Shown: positions 16,106-23,819 of the stretch, one piece after another
Numbering within the stretch: the stretch's first letter is position 1
How the letters are laid out: every line of letters starts with the position of its first letter
Assembly: GCF_016598615.1 (NCBI RefSeq)
Contig: NZ_CP066831.1
Coordinates: 7,068,001-7,132,000 of the forward strand
Source of the DNA: Streptomyces liliifuscus
GTDB taxonomy: Bacteria; Actinomycetota; Actinomycetes; Streptomycetales; Streptomycetaceae
Reading direction: 5' to 3'
DNA length: 64,000 nt
Position numbers and translations under genes: made by a program
Notes under the pieces: model-generated
What the model was told of the DNA's origin: nothing
The model's database searches: none
The model's input: the letters and a program-made list of their open reading frames with translations, nothing else

Positions 16106-17521
16106 GTGGCAGCGAAGTCATCTGCGCAATGGGTGCCGTCTGCGCACCCTGCGCGACCGGCGTCATCCGTGCCGACCGGAGCGGGCCACCGCGACGCGGT
16201 CCTCGTCCTGCCCGGGATCATGGGCAGCGAGCTGGTGGAGAGCGCGACCGGCCGCGTCCTGTGGGGCGGTTCGGACCTGCGTTGGTACGGCAGTGCCTGG
16301 GCGTCCGGCGGCTCGCTCTCGGCCCTCCACGTGACGGACGAGGAACGCGCGGGCGCGACCGGGCGCATACGCGCGACCCGGCTGCTCCGCTTCCCCGCCT
16401 TCGCGCCCGTGCTGCGGGGCTTCGAGCCGTACACCAAGCTCCTGGCGGGCACCCGGCGCGTGGCGGCCCACCCCGACGCGGTAAGGGAGTTCGCGTACGA
16501 CTGGCGCCTGTCGACCGAGCACGCGGCCGCCGGTCTGGCGGAGACGGCGGACGACCACCTACGGGCCTGGCGTGCCCACCCGCACGGCAGCCGGGACGCC
16601 CGGCTCACCCTCGTGGCCCACTCCATGGGCGGCCTGGTCGCCCGCTTCTTCATGACCGCGCTGGGAGGGGCCCGTGACGTCCGCACCCTGATCACCCTGG
16701 GCACCCCCTTCCACGGCTCGGTCCAGGCCGCGGGCCTGCTCGGTTCGGGACGCGGTACCCCGCTTCCGCTGCCCCGCCGCCGGCTGCGTGCCCTGGCCCG
16801 CACCCTGCCCGGTCTGTACGAGCTGCTGCCCGGCTACCGCTGTGTGGAGGAACCCGCCGGTGACTTCCGCCACCTCACTCCGGCCGACGTCGAATCCCTC
16901 GGCGGAGACCGGGAACTGGCCCAGCAGTCGCTCGACCGCAGGGAGAAGCTGAACAAGTCGGACGCCGGCACCCTCCCTCAACTGCGTGCCGTGGTCGGCG
17001 TCGGCCAGCGCACCCCACAGAGCCTGACCCTCGCGGACGGCACGGCGGAACTGCGCGAGTACGTCCCGGACGGCGACACCCGCCTCGACCGCCGCGGCGA
17101 CGGAACGGTGTACCGGGAGGCGGCGACACCGGCCGGGCTGCACCCCTTCTACCTCCCCCAGAGCCATGGTGCCCTCGCCCGCAGCGAGGAGGCGGTCGCG
17201 TTCACCGGCTCGGTCCTGACCGAACGCCCACTGGGCCCGCCGCTCGGCGCGACCGAACTGGGCCTGTACGTACCGGACGTGACAACGGCACGCGAACCGT
17301 GCCCGGTCGAGGTCGACCTGGTGGACAACCCGATCGCCGTCGAACTCCAGGTCTTCGACGTCTCCGAGAACCTGGAGATCGACCGCCCACGCCTCTCCCG
17401 CCGCGACGGCCGCCTGCGCGCCGACGTACGGCTCCCGTGGCCGGGCCTGTACCGCGTCGAGGCGAAATGCGGCGGCTTCTCACCGGTGACCCAACTCGTC
17501 CTGGCGGTCGCCGGTGACTGA
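16106..17521 (+). CDS. LCAT-like alpha/beta hydrolase (lipase/acyltransferase), caspase-gene partner
   Basis: A 471-aa protein from GTG 16106 with GGGGGAAG upstream. No signal peptide, so probably cytoplasmic. The LCAT/PDAT-type layout is clear: oxyanion segment VLVLPGIMGSELVE (about 33-46), long cap, nucleophile Ser173 in VAHSMGGLVARFF, Asp332 in RRGDGTV and His354 in PQSHGALARS. Residues about 380-471 form a separate beta domain (VEVDLVDNPIAVELQVFDVS ...). The following caspase/NACHT gene overlaps its stop by 8 nt, so the pair is translationally coupled. Plausibly a phospholipase-type effector or an unrelated esterase; substrate not known. Confidence 0.85.
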   Translation: MAAKSSAQWVPSAHPARPASSVPTGAGHRDAVLVLPGIMGSELVESATGRVLWGGSDLRWYGSAWASGGSLSALHVTDEERAGATGRIRATRLLRFPAFAPVLRGFEPYTKLLAGTRRVAAHPDAVREFAYDWRLSTEHAAAGLAETADDHLRAWRAHPHGSRDARLTLVAHSMGGLVARFFMTALGGARDVRTLITLGTPFHGSVQAAGLLGSGRGTPLPLPRRRLRALARTLPGLYELLPGYRCVEEPAGDFRHLTPADVESLGGDRELAQQSLDRREKLNKSDAGTLPQLRAVVGVGQRTPQSLTLADGTAELREYVPDGDTRLDRRGDGTVYREAATPAGLHPFYLPQSHGALARSEEAVAFTGSVLTERPLGPPLGATELGLYVPDVTTAREPCPVEVDLVDNPIAVELQVFDVSENLEIDRPRLSRRDGRLRADVRLPWPGLYRVEAKCGGFSPVTQLVLAVAGD

Positions 17522-20500
17522 GTTCAGCTTCGTACCCGTTCCGATCGGCAGATACAGGACGACGGCCTTCCCCGATCTGGACGCGGACGAACAGGCGTCA
17601 CGGATCGCGGAGTTGGCCGAGGGGATCGGAGGCCTGGAGGAACCCTGGACGGAGCCAGGTCTGCGCGACCGCTCGGCGGTGGACGGCCGGCTGGGCTCCT
17701 GGGCGCGTCCACCGTCCCCGCGCAGCTCGCTGCTCTACTGGGCCGGCCACGGCCAGGCACTGGGTCCCAAGGCCTGGCTGGCAACGGCCGACTCACCCGA
17801 TCCGATGACCGAGGGCGCGGTCAACCCGGAGTCCTTCGCCGAGTACGTGATCTCGGAGTGGCGGCGCCGGTCGGCCGACGAGGAGGCCTGGGCGCTGGTC
17901 GTCATCGAGGCGTGCGGCGCCAAGCGTTTCGTGGAGGCGATGTTGTCCTGCCTCTACGCCGAGGGCAGCATGGACCGCCTGGCGGTCATCGGGGTCGCCG
18001 GGTACGGGGCGGGGTACCTCGGTGACTTCCAGCGGGTCCTCTCCGATGCCCTCGCCGGCTACTCCGACAACGACGAGGCCATCCAGCTGCGCGACCTGGT
18101 CGGCCGTATCCAGGACCGCCTCGGCGACCGCGGCATGGTCGGGGACCTGGGGCTGTACCGGGCGGCGCCCCTGCCCCGCCGCCGCAGACTGACCGGGCCC
18201 GTCACGGCGCCGCTCGACGTCTACGGCGAACTCCGCGACTTCGTCGCCACGCTCTCACCGGATGAACGGGGCCACTTCCTGCCCAAGGCACAGGGCGCCG
18301 AACAGGGCGAACTGGCCTGGTACTTCGTGGGCCGAAGACAGGAGAGCGCGGAGATCGCCCGCTGGCTGCACACGGCGCGAGAAGGCATGTTCGTCGTCAC
18401 GGGCCAGGCGGGCTCGGGCAAGTCGGCACTGCTCGGGAACGTCGTCGTCCAGGCGAATCCCGAGCTGAGCGCGCTGCTGGCCCGGGCGGGGATGGGCGAC
18501 TCGACCGGGTTCGACGACGTACCGCCACCGCATGTCTTCGACGCGGTGCTGCATCTCACGGGGGCGACGACGGGTGAGGTGGTCCAGCAGCTCGCGGCAG
18601 CGCTCGGACCGGACACGGCGATCGAGGACGCGGAGCGGCTCGCGGAGGTGCTGAAGGACCGGCAGGCGCCCTTCACGGTCCTGGCCGACGCGCTCGACGA
18701 GGCCCAGGACCCGCTGGCTGTGGCACGGGGGACACTCGCCCGGATCGCGGGCATCGACGGGGTACGTGTACTTGTCGGCACCCGGAGTTCCACGAAGGAG
18801 GGGCCGGATTCCCCGGCGGAGGGGGACCAGGACATCCTCGACGCACTCGGCGGCACGGGCCGGCGGATCGTTGTGGGCGCGGACAGGGCCGCGGCCGAGG
18901 AGTACGTACGACGTCGTCTGCTCGCCGCGTTCCCGGACGCCGCGGAGGCCGAATTCGATTCGGTGTGCGAGGAGATCGGCTCCCGGGAACGGCACTTCCT
19001 GTACGCGCGGCTGGCCGTGCATGAGCTGATCGCCCGCCCCGAGCTGATGACGGCGGGCCACCGCGGTCAGCGGCTGGACCTGCTGGCCCAGGACTACCGG
19101 GCCATCTTCGCCGCCGCCGTCGCCCGTCTCTCCCGGCGCAACCCGGCCTTCGCGCCCCTCCTTGAGGCCCTGGCCCTGAGCCAGGGCCGCGGGCTTCCGC
19201 GCACGGACGGTGTGTGGCCGGTGGCGGCCCGGGCGTTGAGGGACATGCACGACGTCCGCTCAGCCATCGGCGGGCAGTCCATCGACGAGCAGTCCATGGA
19301 CGAGCTGCTGGCGGACGCGGCGCCCTACGTCATGCTCGACGCCGAGCACGGCCAGAGCGTCTACCGCCTCGCCCACCGGACGTTCCAGGAGCACTACTTC
19401 TCGGCCGAGTCCGCCGAGCGGCACCAGCTGGTTGCCGAGGCACTGGGCGAGTCCGCCGAGGCGGCTCTGCCTTCCCTGCCCAATCCGTACCTCGTCCATC
19501 ACCTCCCCGCGCACCACGCGGAGGCCGACGCCTGGCAGCTCCTGGCCGAGCGGCCACGCCTGCTCGATCACCTGGCACCGGCCGCGATCGCGGCCCAAGC
19601 GGGACGCCCGCGTCCGGGGGAAGCACCACTGCCCGGAGCGGTCTCCGCGATCCGCGCCGCGCACCACCGGCTCTCCGCCGTGGCTCCGAGCGAGCGCGGA
19701 GCCCTTCGCGCGGTCGCCGAGGCCCAGTTCACCGGCCGAATCCCCGATCCGTCCACCTGGAAGTCCCAGGACGCCGCCTGGCAGCCGCTCTGGGCCGAGT
19801 TCAAGCGTCTCCGCAACCCGGCGACAAGGGTCTTCACCGTCGAGTGCGAGAAGCTGACGGCGCTCACGACGATCACCTGGACTGACGGCCGCACCCTGCT
19901 GGCGCTCGCGGACGCGGACACTCCCGCTCGGATCCACCTCTGGGACCCCGTGCACCTGGTGCCGGTCGGCGAGCCCTGGACCGATCCGCAACTGGCATCG
20001 GTCTCGGCGCTGGCGACCGTTTCCACCGAGCGGCGGCCCGATCAACTGGCCGTCGCCCAGTCGGGACGTTTTGAGGTCTGGGACCTGGCAGGCAGGAAGC
20101 CTGTTCTCACCTTCGAGTCCGACCTGGCGGGATTCTTCGCTCACCTCGCGGCGGTACGGACATCCGACGGGCGCACGCTGCTGGCCTACGGCAACAGCAC
20201 CTCTTCACGGCTCGGTTTTCGAGAACTCGGAATGGGCCGTGAGGAAGTGGTGATTGATCTTGAGGGCAGCATCGGTGCGATTGCCGGTCTGCGACTGGAG
20301 GACGGATCGACGGGACTGGTGGTCGCCAAGAGTTCCTCCAGCAGCAAACCGGTACGTCACGGCAGCTCCGGCTCGCCGGCGCCGCTGCCGATCCTCGTCG
20401 CTCCTGGAGAGATCGATGCGATGGCAGCGATTCCGGGGGTGCCCGGCGCGATGGTCCTCTCGCCCGCCTCCGTGCACCGACGACCGCTCTTCGCCTGGGA

Positions 20501-21617
20501 CGCCGCGTCCGACGGCTCCCGAACGGAGTTGCCGGGAGCGCTGGATCTCGCTTACCACGGTGACTTCACAATTGTCCGAGGACCTGAGGGTCAACTTCTT
20601 GTGTGCTCGATCAACGGTGAGGACCGAACGGTCACTGTCTCCGAGATGCCCGGCATGACATCTCCACAGGACGGGACCCCCTACCAAGGGCGCAATGGTG
20701 CGTGTGCTGTACACATCCCGGGAAGCGGTGACGCGTTCGCGGTCCTCATGGCTGGCGAGTTCGGCTTTCGTCATGCGGCGACTGGCAGTCCGGTCGAACC
20801 CTCCGAAGGCGGGGTCCGCGAGATCGCCGGTCCGTCGGGTGGGCCGCTGCTGATCCGGGACCTGCCGAGCGGGTGGTCGATCTGGGCGGAGGACGGGAGC
20901 CGCAGCCCGCTCGCCGAGCTTTCCGGCCACGTCGCCTGCGCACCGTTCACGGCCCCGGACGGAAGAGTGCTGATCGCCCGGGAGTCGGGTCGGAACAGCC
21001 GGTGGATCAGGTGTACCGGCCTGCTGCCCCGCACCGGGCGACGGCGATGGCTGGGCGGGGTACGGAGCCAGGAGCCGAGTTGGCGACTCCACGGGCATCA
21101 CGGCTACGTGAATCAGATCAAGACTCTGCCGAAGAGGGGAGGCGGTGCGGTGATCGTGGTGAACACACCGCTGCGCAGGTCGGGGAGTGTCGTCGTGCTC
21201 GACTCCGACCGTCCGGGACACGTCTGGAGCCTCTCCGAGGACGAAGCCGTGTTCCACGCCGGTGCGGCCCTGCTCCGGTTGGGAACACCACTGCTTGCCA
21301 CATGCGATCCACGAACGATCATGCTCTGGGACCTCCGGAGTCGAAAGCTGGTCGGCAGACTCGGTGGTGACAATGACATTGTCGGGGATCTGACCGAGGT
21401 CCAGGTGGGCCCCGCCGACCGGCCCCGGATCCTGCTTGCCGTGGCGCACTGTGACGGCTCGCTGCGACTGTGGAACCCTCTCAGCCCTGCCGAACCGCTC
21501 GCCGTCCTCGACCTCGACATGGCCGCCGAGACCATTGTCTCGTCGGGGACCAAGCTCTGCCTGGTCAACGAAGAGGGCGCACTCTGTATCGACGTCGGCG
21601 GCATCGTGTGTCCTTGA
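17514..21617 (+). CDS. Caspase-like protease / NACHT-STAND ATPase / WD40-like protein
   Basis: A 1,367-aa protein, GTG 17514. Residues 1-215 look like a peptidase C14 (caspase-like) domain: strand FVPVPIGRYRTTAFPDLD, catalytic His79 in LLYWAGHGQ and catalytic Cys134 in LVVIEACGAK. Residues about 270-640 form a STAND/NACHT-type P-loop ATPase: Walker A GQAGSGKS at 297-304, Walker B around 388-397 (FTVLADALDEAQ), then a GTRSS sensor-like segment. The AHRTFQEHYF string near 625 is typical of the end of such modules. From about 780 on, repeated beta modules with 'IHLWDP', 'FEVWDLAG', 'IMLWDLRSRK' and 'LRLWNP' form a WD40-like propeller, the usual ligand sensor. Domain order matches NLR-like immune or cell-death switches. 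Coupled to the hydrolase gene at 16106. Confidence 0.85.
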   Translation: MTEFSFVPVPIGRYRTTAFPDLDADEQASRIAELAEGIGGLEEPWTEPGLRDRSAVDGRLGSWARPPSPRSSLLYWAGHGQALGPKAWLATADSPDPMTEGAVNPESFAEYVISEWRRRSADEEAWALVVIEACGAKRFVEAMLSCLYAEGSMDRLAVIGVAGYGAGYLGDFQRVLSDALAGYSDNDEAIQLRDLVGRIQDRLGDRGMVGDLGLYRAAPLPRRRRLTGPVTAPLDVYGELRDFVATLSPDERGHFLPKAQGAEQGELAWYFVGRRQESAEIARWLHTAREGMFVVTGQAGSGKSALLGNVVVQANPELSALLARAGMGDSTGFDDVPPPHVFDAVLHLTGATTGEVVQQLAAALGPDTAIEDAERLAEVLKDRQAPFTVLADALDEAQDPLAVARGTLARIAGIDGVRVLVGTRSSTKEGPDSPAEGDQDILDALGGTGRRIVVGADRAAAEEYVRRRLLAAFPDAAEAEFDSVCEEIGSRERHFLYARLAVHELIARPELMTAGHRGQRLDLLAQDYRAIFAAAVARLSRRNPAFAPLLEALALSQGRGLPRTDGVWPVAARALRDMHDVRSAIGGQSIDEQSMDELLADAAPYVMLDAEHGQSVYRLAHRTFQEHYFSAESAERHQLVAEALGESAEAALPSLPNPYLVHHLPAHHAEADAWQLLAERPRLLDHLAPAAIAAQAGRPRPGEAPLPGAVSAIRAAHHRLSAVAPSERGALRAVAEAQFTGRIPDPSTWKSQDAAWQPLWAEFKRLRNPATRVFTVECEKLTALTTITWTDGRTLLALADADTPARIHLWDPVHLVPVGEPWTDPQLASVSALATVSTERRPDQLAVAQSGRFEVWDLAGRKPVLTFESDLAGFFAHLAAVRTSDGRTLLAYGNSTSSRLGFRELGMGREEVVIDLEGSIGAIAGLRLEDGSTGLVVAKSSSSSKPVRHGSSGSPAPLPILVAPGEIDAMAAIPGVPGAMVLSPASVHRRPLFAWDAASDGSRTELPGALDLAYHGDFTIVRGPEGQLLVCSINGEDRTVTVSEMPGMTSPQDGTPYQGRNGACAVHIPGSGDAFAVLMAGEFGFRHAATGSPVEPSEGGVREIAGPSGGPLLIRDLPSGWSIWAEDGSRSPLAELSGHVACAPFTAPDGRVLIARESGRNSRWIRCTGLLPRTGRRRWLGGVRSQEPSWRLHGHHGYVNQIKTLPKRGGGAVIVVNTPLRRSGSVVVLDSDRPGHVWSLSEDEAVFHAGAALLRLGTPLLATCDPRTIMLWDLRSRKLVGRLGGDNDIVGDLTEVQVGPADRPRILLAVAHCDGSLRLWNPLSPAEPLAVLDLDMAAETIVSSGTKLCLVNEEGALCIDVGGIVCP

Positions 21618-21749
21618 GAGACTCACCCACCCCCGCGCCCCGCCTCGCCCCGGCCCGTAATTCGATGCCCTGGCAGCCGCCGCAGCGGGATCATGAAGGC
21701 CCGGGCGCGCCCGCCCGCCCGCGCCCCGACACCCGAGGAGCCGTTCGAC

Positions 21750-22394
21750 ATGTCAGTGCCCGCCGATCCCACGGTGCTCCATCCGATGCCCGGGCAGCCA
21801 CGGGTTGTGCTGCTCAGGCCGTTGGTGAAGTCCCCGTTGATAGAGGTGGGGGAGTACTCCTACTACGACGACCCCGACGACCCGACCGCGTTCGAGACGC
21901 GCAACGTCCTCTATCACTACGGGCCGGAGAAGCTGGTCATCGGGAAGTTCTGTGCGCTGGGCACGGGGGTGCGGTTCATCATGAACGGCGCCAACCACCG
22001 GATGGACGGTCCCTCGACGTTCCCGTTCCCCACCATGGGCGGTTCCTGGGCCGAGCACTTCGACCTGCTCACCGGTCTGCCGAACAGGGGTGACACGGTC
22101 GTCGGCAACGACGTCTGGTTCGGTCACGGCACGACGGTGATGCCCGGGGTACGGATCGGACACGGCGCGATCATCGGCGCCGGTGCCGTGGTCACCACGG
22201 ACGTGCCCGACTACGGCATCGTCGGTGGCAACCCGGCCCGGCTCATCCGCACCCGCTTCAGCGACGACGAGATCGACCGGCTCCTCGCGGTGGCCTGGTG
22301 GGACTGGCCCGCGGAGCACATCACCGGGCACGTACGGACGATCATGTCGGGCAACATCGCGGAGCTGGAGGCCGCCGCCCCGGACCGCGCGTGA
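21750..22394 (+). CDS. CatB/Vat-type xenobiotic O-acetyltransferase (left-handed beta-helix)
   Basis: A 214-aa protein from ATG 21750 (MSVPADPTVL) with GAGGAG 9 nt upstream, chosen over ATG 21693. Hexapeptide-repeat acetyltransferase of the Vat/CatB group: IGKFCALGTGVRFIMNGANHRMD (contains the catalytic-loop His), then the turns TVVGNDVWFGHGTTVMPGVRIGHGAIIGAGAVVTTDVPDYGIVGGNPARLIRTRF, and the C-terminal helix LLAVAWWDWPAEHI. Family members use acetyl-CoA to inactivate streptogramin A or chloramphenicol; here the acceptor is unknown and a housekeeping sugar is equally possible. Confidence 0.88.
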   Translation: MSVPADPTVLHPMPGQPRVVLLRPLVKSPLIEVGEYSYYDDPDDPTAFETRNVLYHYGPEKLVIGKFCALGTGVRFIMNGANHRMDGPSTFPFPTMGGSWAEHFDLLTGLPNRGDTVVGNDVWFGHGTTVMPGVRIGHGAIIGAGAVVTTDVPDYGIVGGNPARLIRTRFSDDEIDRLLAVAWWDWPAEHITGHVRTIMSGNIAELEAAAPDRA

Positions 22395-22433
22395 AGGGGC
22401 GGACCCCCGGTCTCCCGGGACCCGCCCCTTCAC
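22391..22433. terminator. Terminator between convergent genes
   Basis: Perfect 12-bp arms GTGAAGGGGCGG (22391-22402) and CCGCCCCTTCAC (22422-22433), overlapping the acetyltransferase stop and facing the convergent gene ending at 22462. Confidence 0.75.
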
Positions 22434-22461
22434 TCCCCTCCGGGATGCCCCCGGTCCGTCA

Positions 22462-23508
22462 CTACCGGGGCAGCACCACTACATACGCGGCCGGGTCGCG
22501 GTCCGCTGAAGCCATCAGGGCCGTACGTACGACCGTTGCCTGCTGTTCCATCGAGTCCCGGAGCTTCTTCGGGGTGATGTGGACGACCGTGATGCCGAGC
22601 CGCTCCAGGTGCTCGCGCTTGCGGGCGTACTCGGACCACATGGCGTCCTCGTCCTGGCGGGGCGCGCGCGTGTCGAGTTCGAGGGCGACCGCGTGGTCGG
22701 GCCAGTACGCGTCGAGACCGCCGAGGTGCGGGCCGCCGGGCAGACGGAGGTCCACGTTCCAGACCGGGTCCGGCAGACCGTGCTCCTGGACCATGCGGTA
22801 GAGGCGGTCCTCCGCGATGGCCCGTCCCTCGGCGAGCAGCGAGTCGACGGCGTCCACGACGTGCGGGCGGCTCAGCAGCCGCGCCTGCGTCAACTCCTTG
22901 ACCACGGCGGCCGGTTCGCAGTGCCCGCCGCGTACGGCCTCGGTGAGCAGCCGGCGTACGACACCGGCGTCCGCGAGGTCGGCGACCGCGTCGGCCAGGG
23001 CGCGCGGGACGGGGGCCACCGGGATGCCGGTGATCTGCTGGGGCTCCGGCATGCCCGGCGTACGGACGATACGGACGCAGCCCGTCGAACGCAGCCGGCG
23101 CAGACGCGGGACGAGAACGTCGATGCGGTCCAGTGAGAGAAGCGGGGGCGCCGAGGAGAAGCGGTGCAGGGCCAGCGCCGCCAGGCCGGTGATCATCGCG
23201 TCGGTGTACCGCTGCGGGGCGTGCGGCTCACCGGCGCCGGGCTGGGTGGGGACCGCAGGTTCGGTGGCGGGGGAGCGGGCCGCGTACAGCAGGACCGCGT
23301 GCAGCCGCTCCTCGCTGGTGGCCGGGCCCGGGCGGAGCAGGTACACGCCCGGCAGAAGCTGCTGCCAGGTGCCGCCCGGCCTGCACTGCGCGTTGATGTC
23401 GGCGGTGCTCACGCCCTGCGAGCGCAGCTGGGCGGTGGTCAGGACACGGAGCTGAACGTCGGACAGGTGGCGGAGGGGCCGGGGGGAGAGCGGGGTGTTG
23501 TGGTTCAT
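22462..23508 (-). CDS. AbiEi-type winged-helix protein with restriction-endonuclease-like C-terminus
   Basis: A 348-aa protein, ATG 23508 (MNHNTPLSPRPL). Residues about 15-60 resemble the AbiEi antitoxin N-terminal winged helix (LRVLTTAQLRSQGVSTADINAQ ... WQQLLPGVYLL). The middle holds VLVPRLRRLRSTGCVRIVRT and VAPVPRALADAVADL, typical of actinobacterial AbiEi-domain proteins. The C-terminus (about 245-348) reads like a DUF559/Vsr-like nuclease fold: GLDAYWPDHAVALELDTR, then YARKREHLERLGITVVHITPKKLRD. No AbiEii toxin gene is adjacent, so this is an orphan, as often in Streptomyces; the function is unknown. Confidence 0.75.
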   Translation of the reverse strand: MNHNTPLSPRPLRHLSDVQLRVLTTAQLRSQGVSTADINAQCRPGGTWQQLLPGVYLLRPGPATSEERLHAVLLYAARSPATEPAVPTQPGAGEPHAPQRYTDAMITGLAALALHRFSSAPPLLSLDRIDVLVPRLRRLRSTGCVRIVRTPGMPEPQQITGIPVAPVPRALADAVADLADAGVVRRLLTEAVRGGHCEPAAVVKELTQARLLSRPHVVDAVDSLLAEGRAIAEDRLYRMVQEHGLPDPVWNVDLRLPGGPHLGGLDAYWPDHAVALELDTRAPRQDEDAMWSEYARKREHLERLGITVVHITPKKLRDSMEQQATVVRTALMASADRDPAAYVVVLPR

Positions 23509-23819
23509 GACCCGAGGATTTCCCGCCCCCGATCCCCCTCCTAACCGCTGTTACACGCCCGTCGACAAAACCGGACAAGCTCGCCCTAAAGTGCAAGCGT
23601 TCGACTGCCGAAACCCCCTGGTCCGTACGGGGGTCACGGCACCGATTACCCGCATTCCGTAACTGTTATGGACGGAACGAAAGTCAACAGCGTGAGCGAG
23701 AAGCCCCGTTAGGGGCGCGGGGAACCGCGCAGTCTTTTGGCTTTCAGGGGCGCGGGGAACTGCGCGACCAGCCCCCACCCACCCGCACCCGACAACGAAC
23801 CGCACATCCCAAGCCCCAC
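23509..23819. other. Intergenic region without a gene
   Basis: The 311 bp between the AbiEi-like gene and pepN hold the AbiEi-like gene's promoter side and two tandem dispersed-element copies (23702-23795). No open frame with gene-like codon use was seen. Confidence 0.6.
23702..23795 (+). repeat. Two tandem copies of the dispersed GGGGCGCGGGG element
   Basis: First copy GCCCCGTTAGGGGCGCGGGG with AACCGCGCAGTC, second TTTCAGGGGCGCGGGG with AACTGCGCGACCAGCC then CCCACCCACCCGCACC. They sit just past the 3' end of pepN. Confidence 0.75.

Noticed and set aside
17514..18160. CHAT rather than caspase C14 domain
   Set aside because: The short spacing between His79 and Cys134 and the N-terminal 'GRYRTTAFPDLD' strand fit the C14/caspase layout better, although CHAT cannot be fully excluded.
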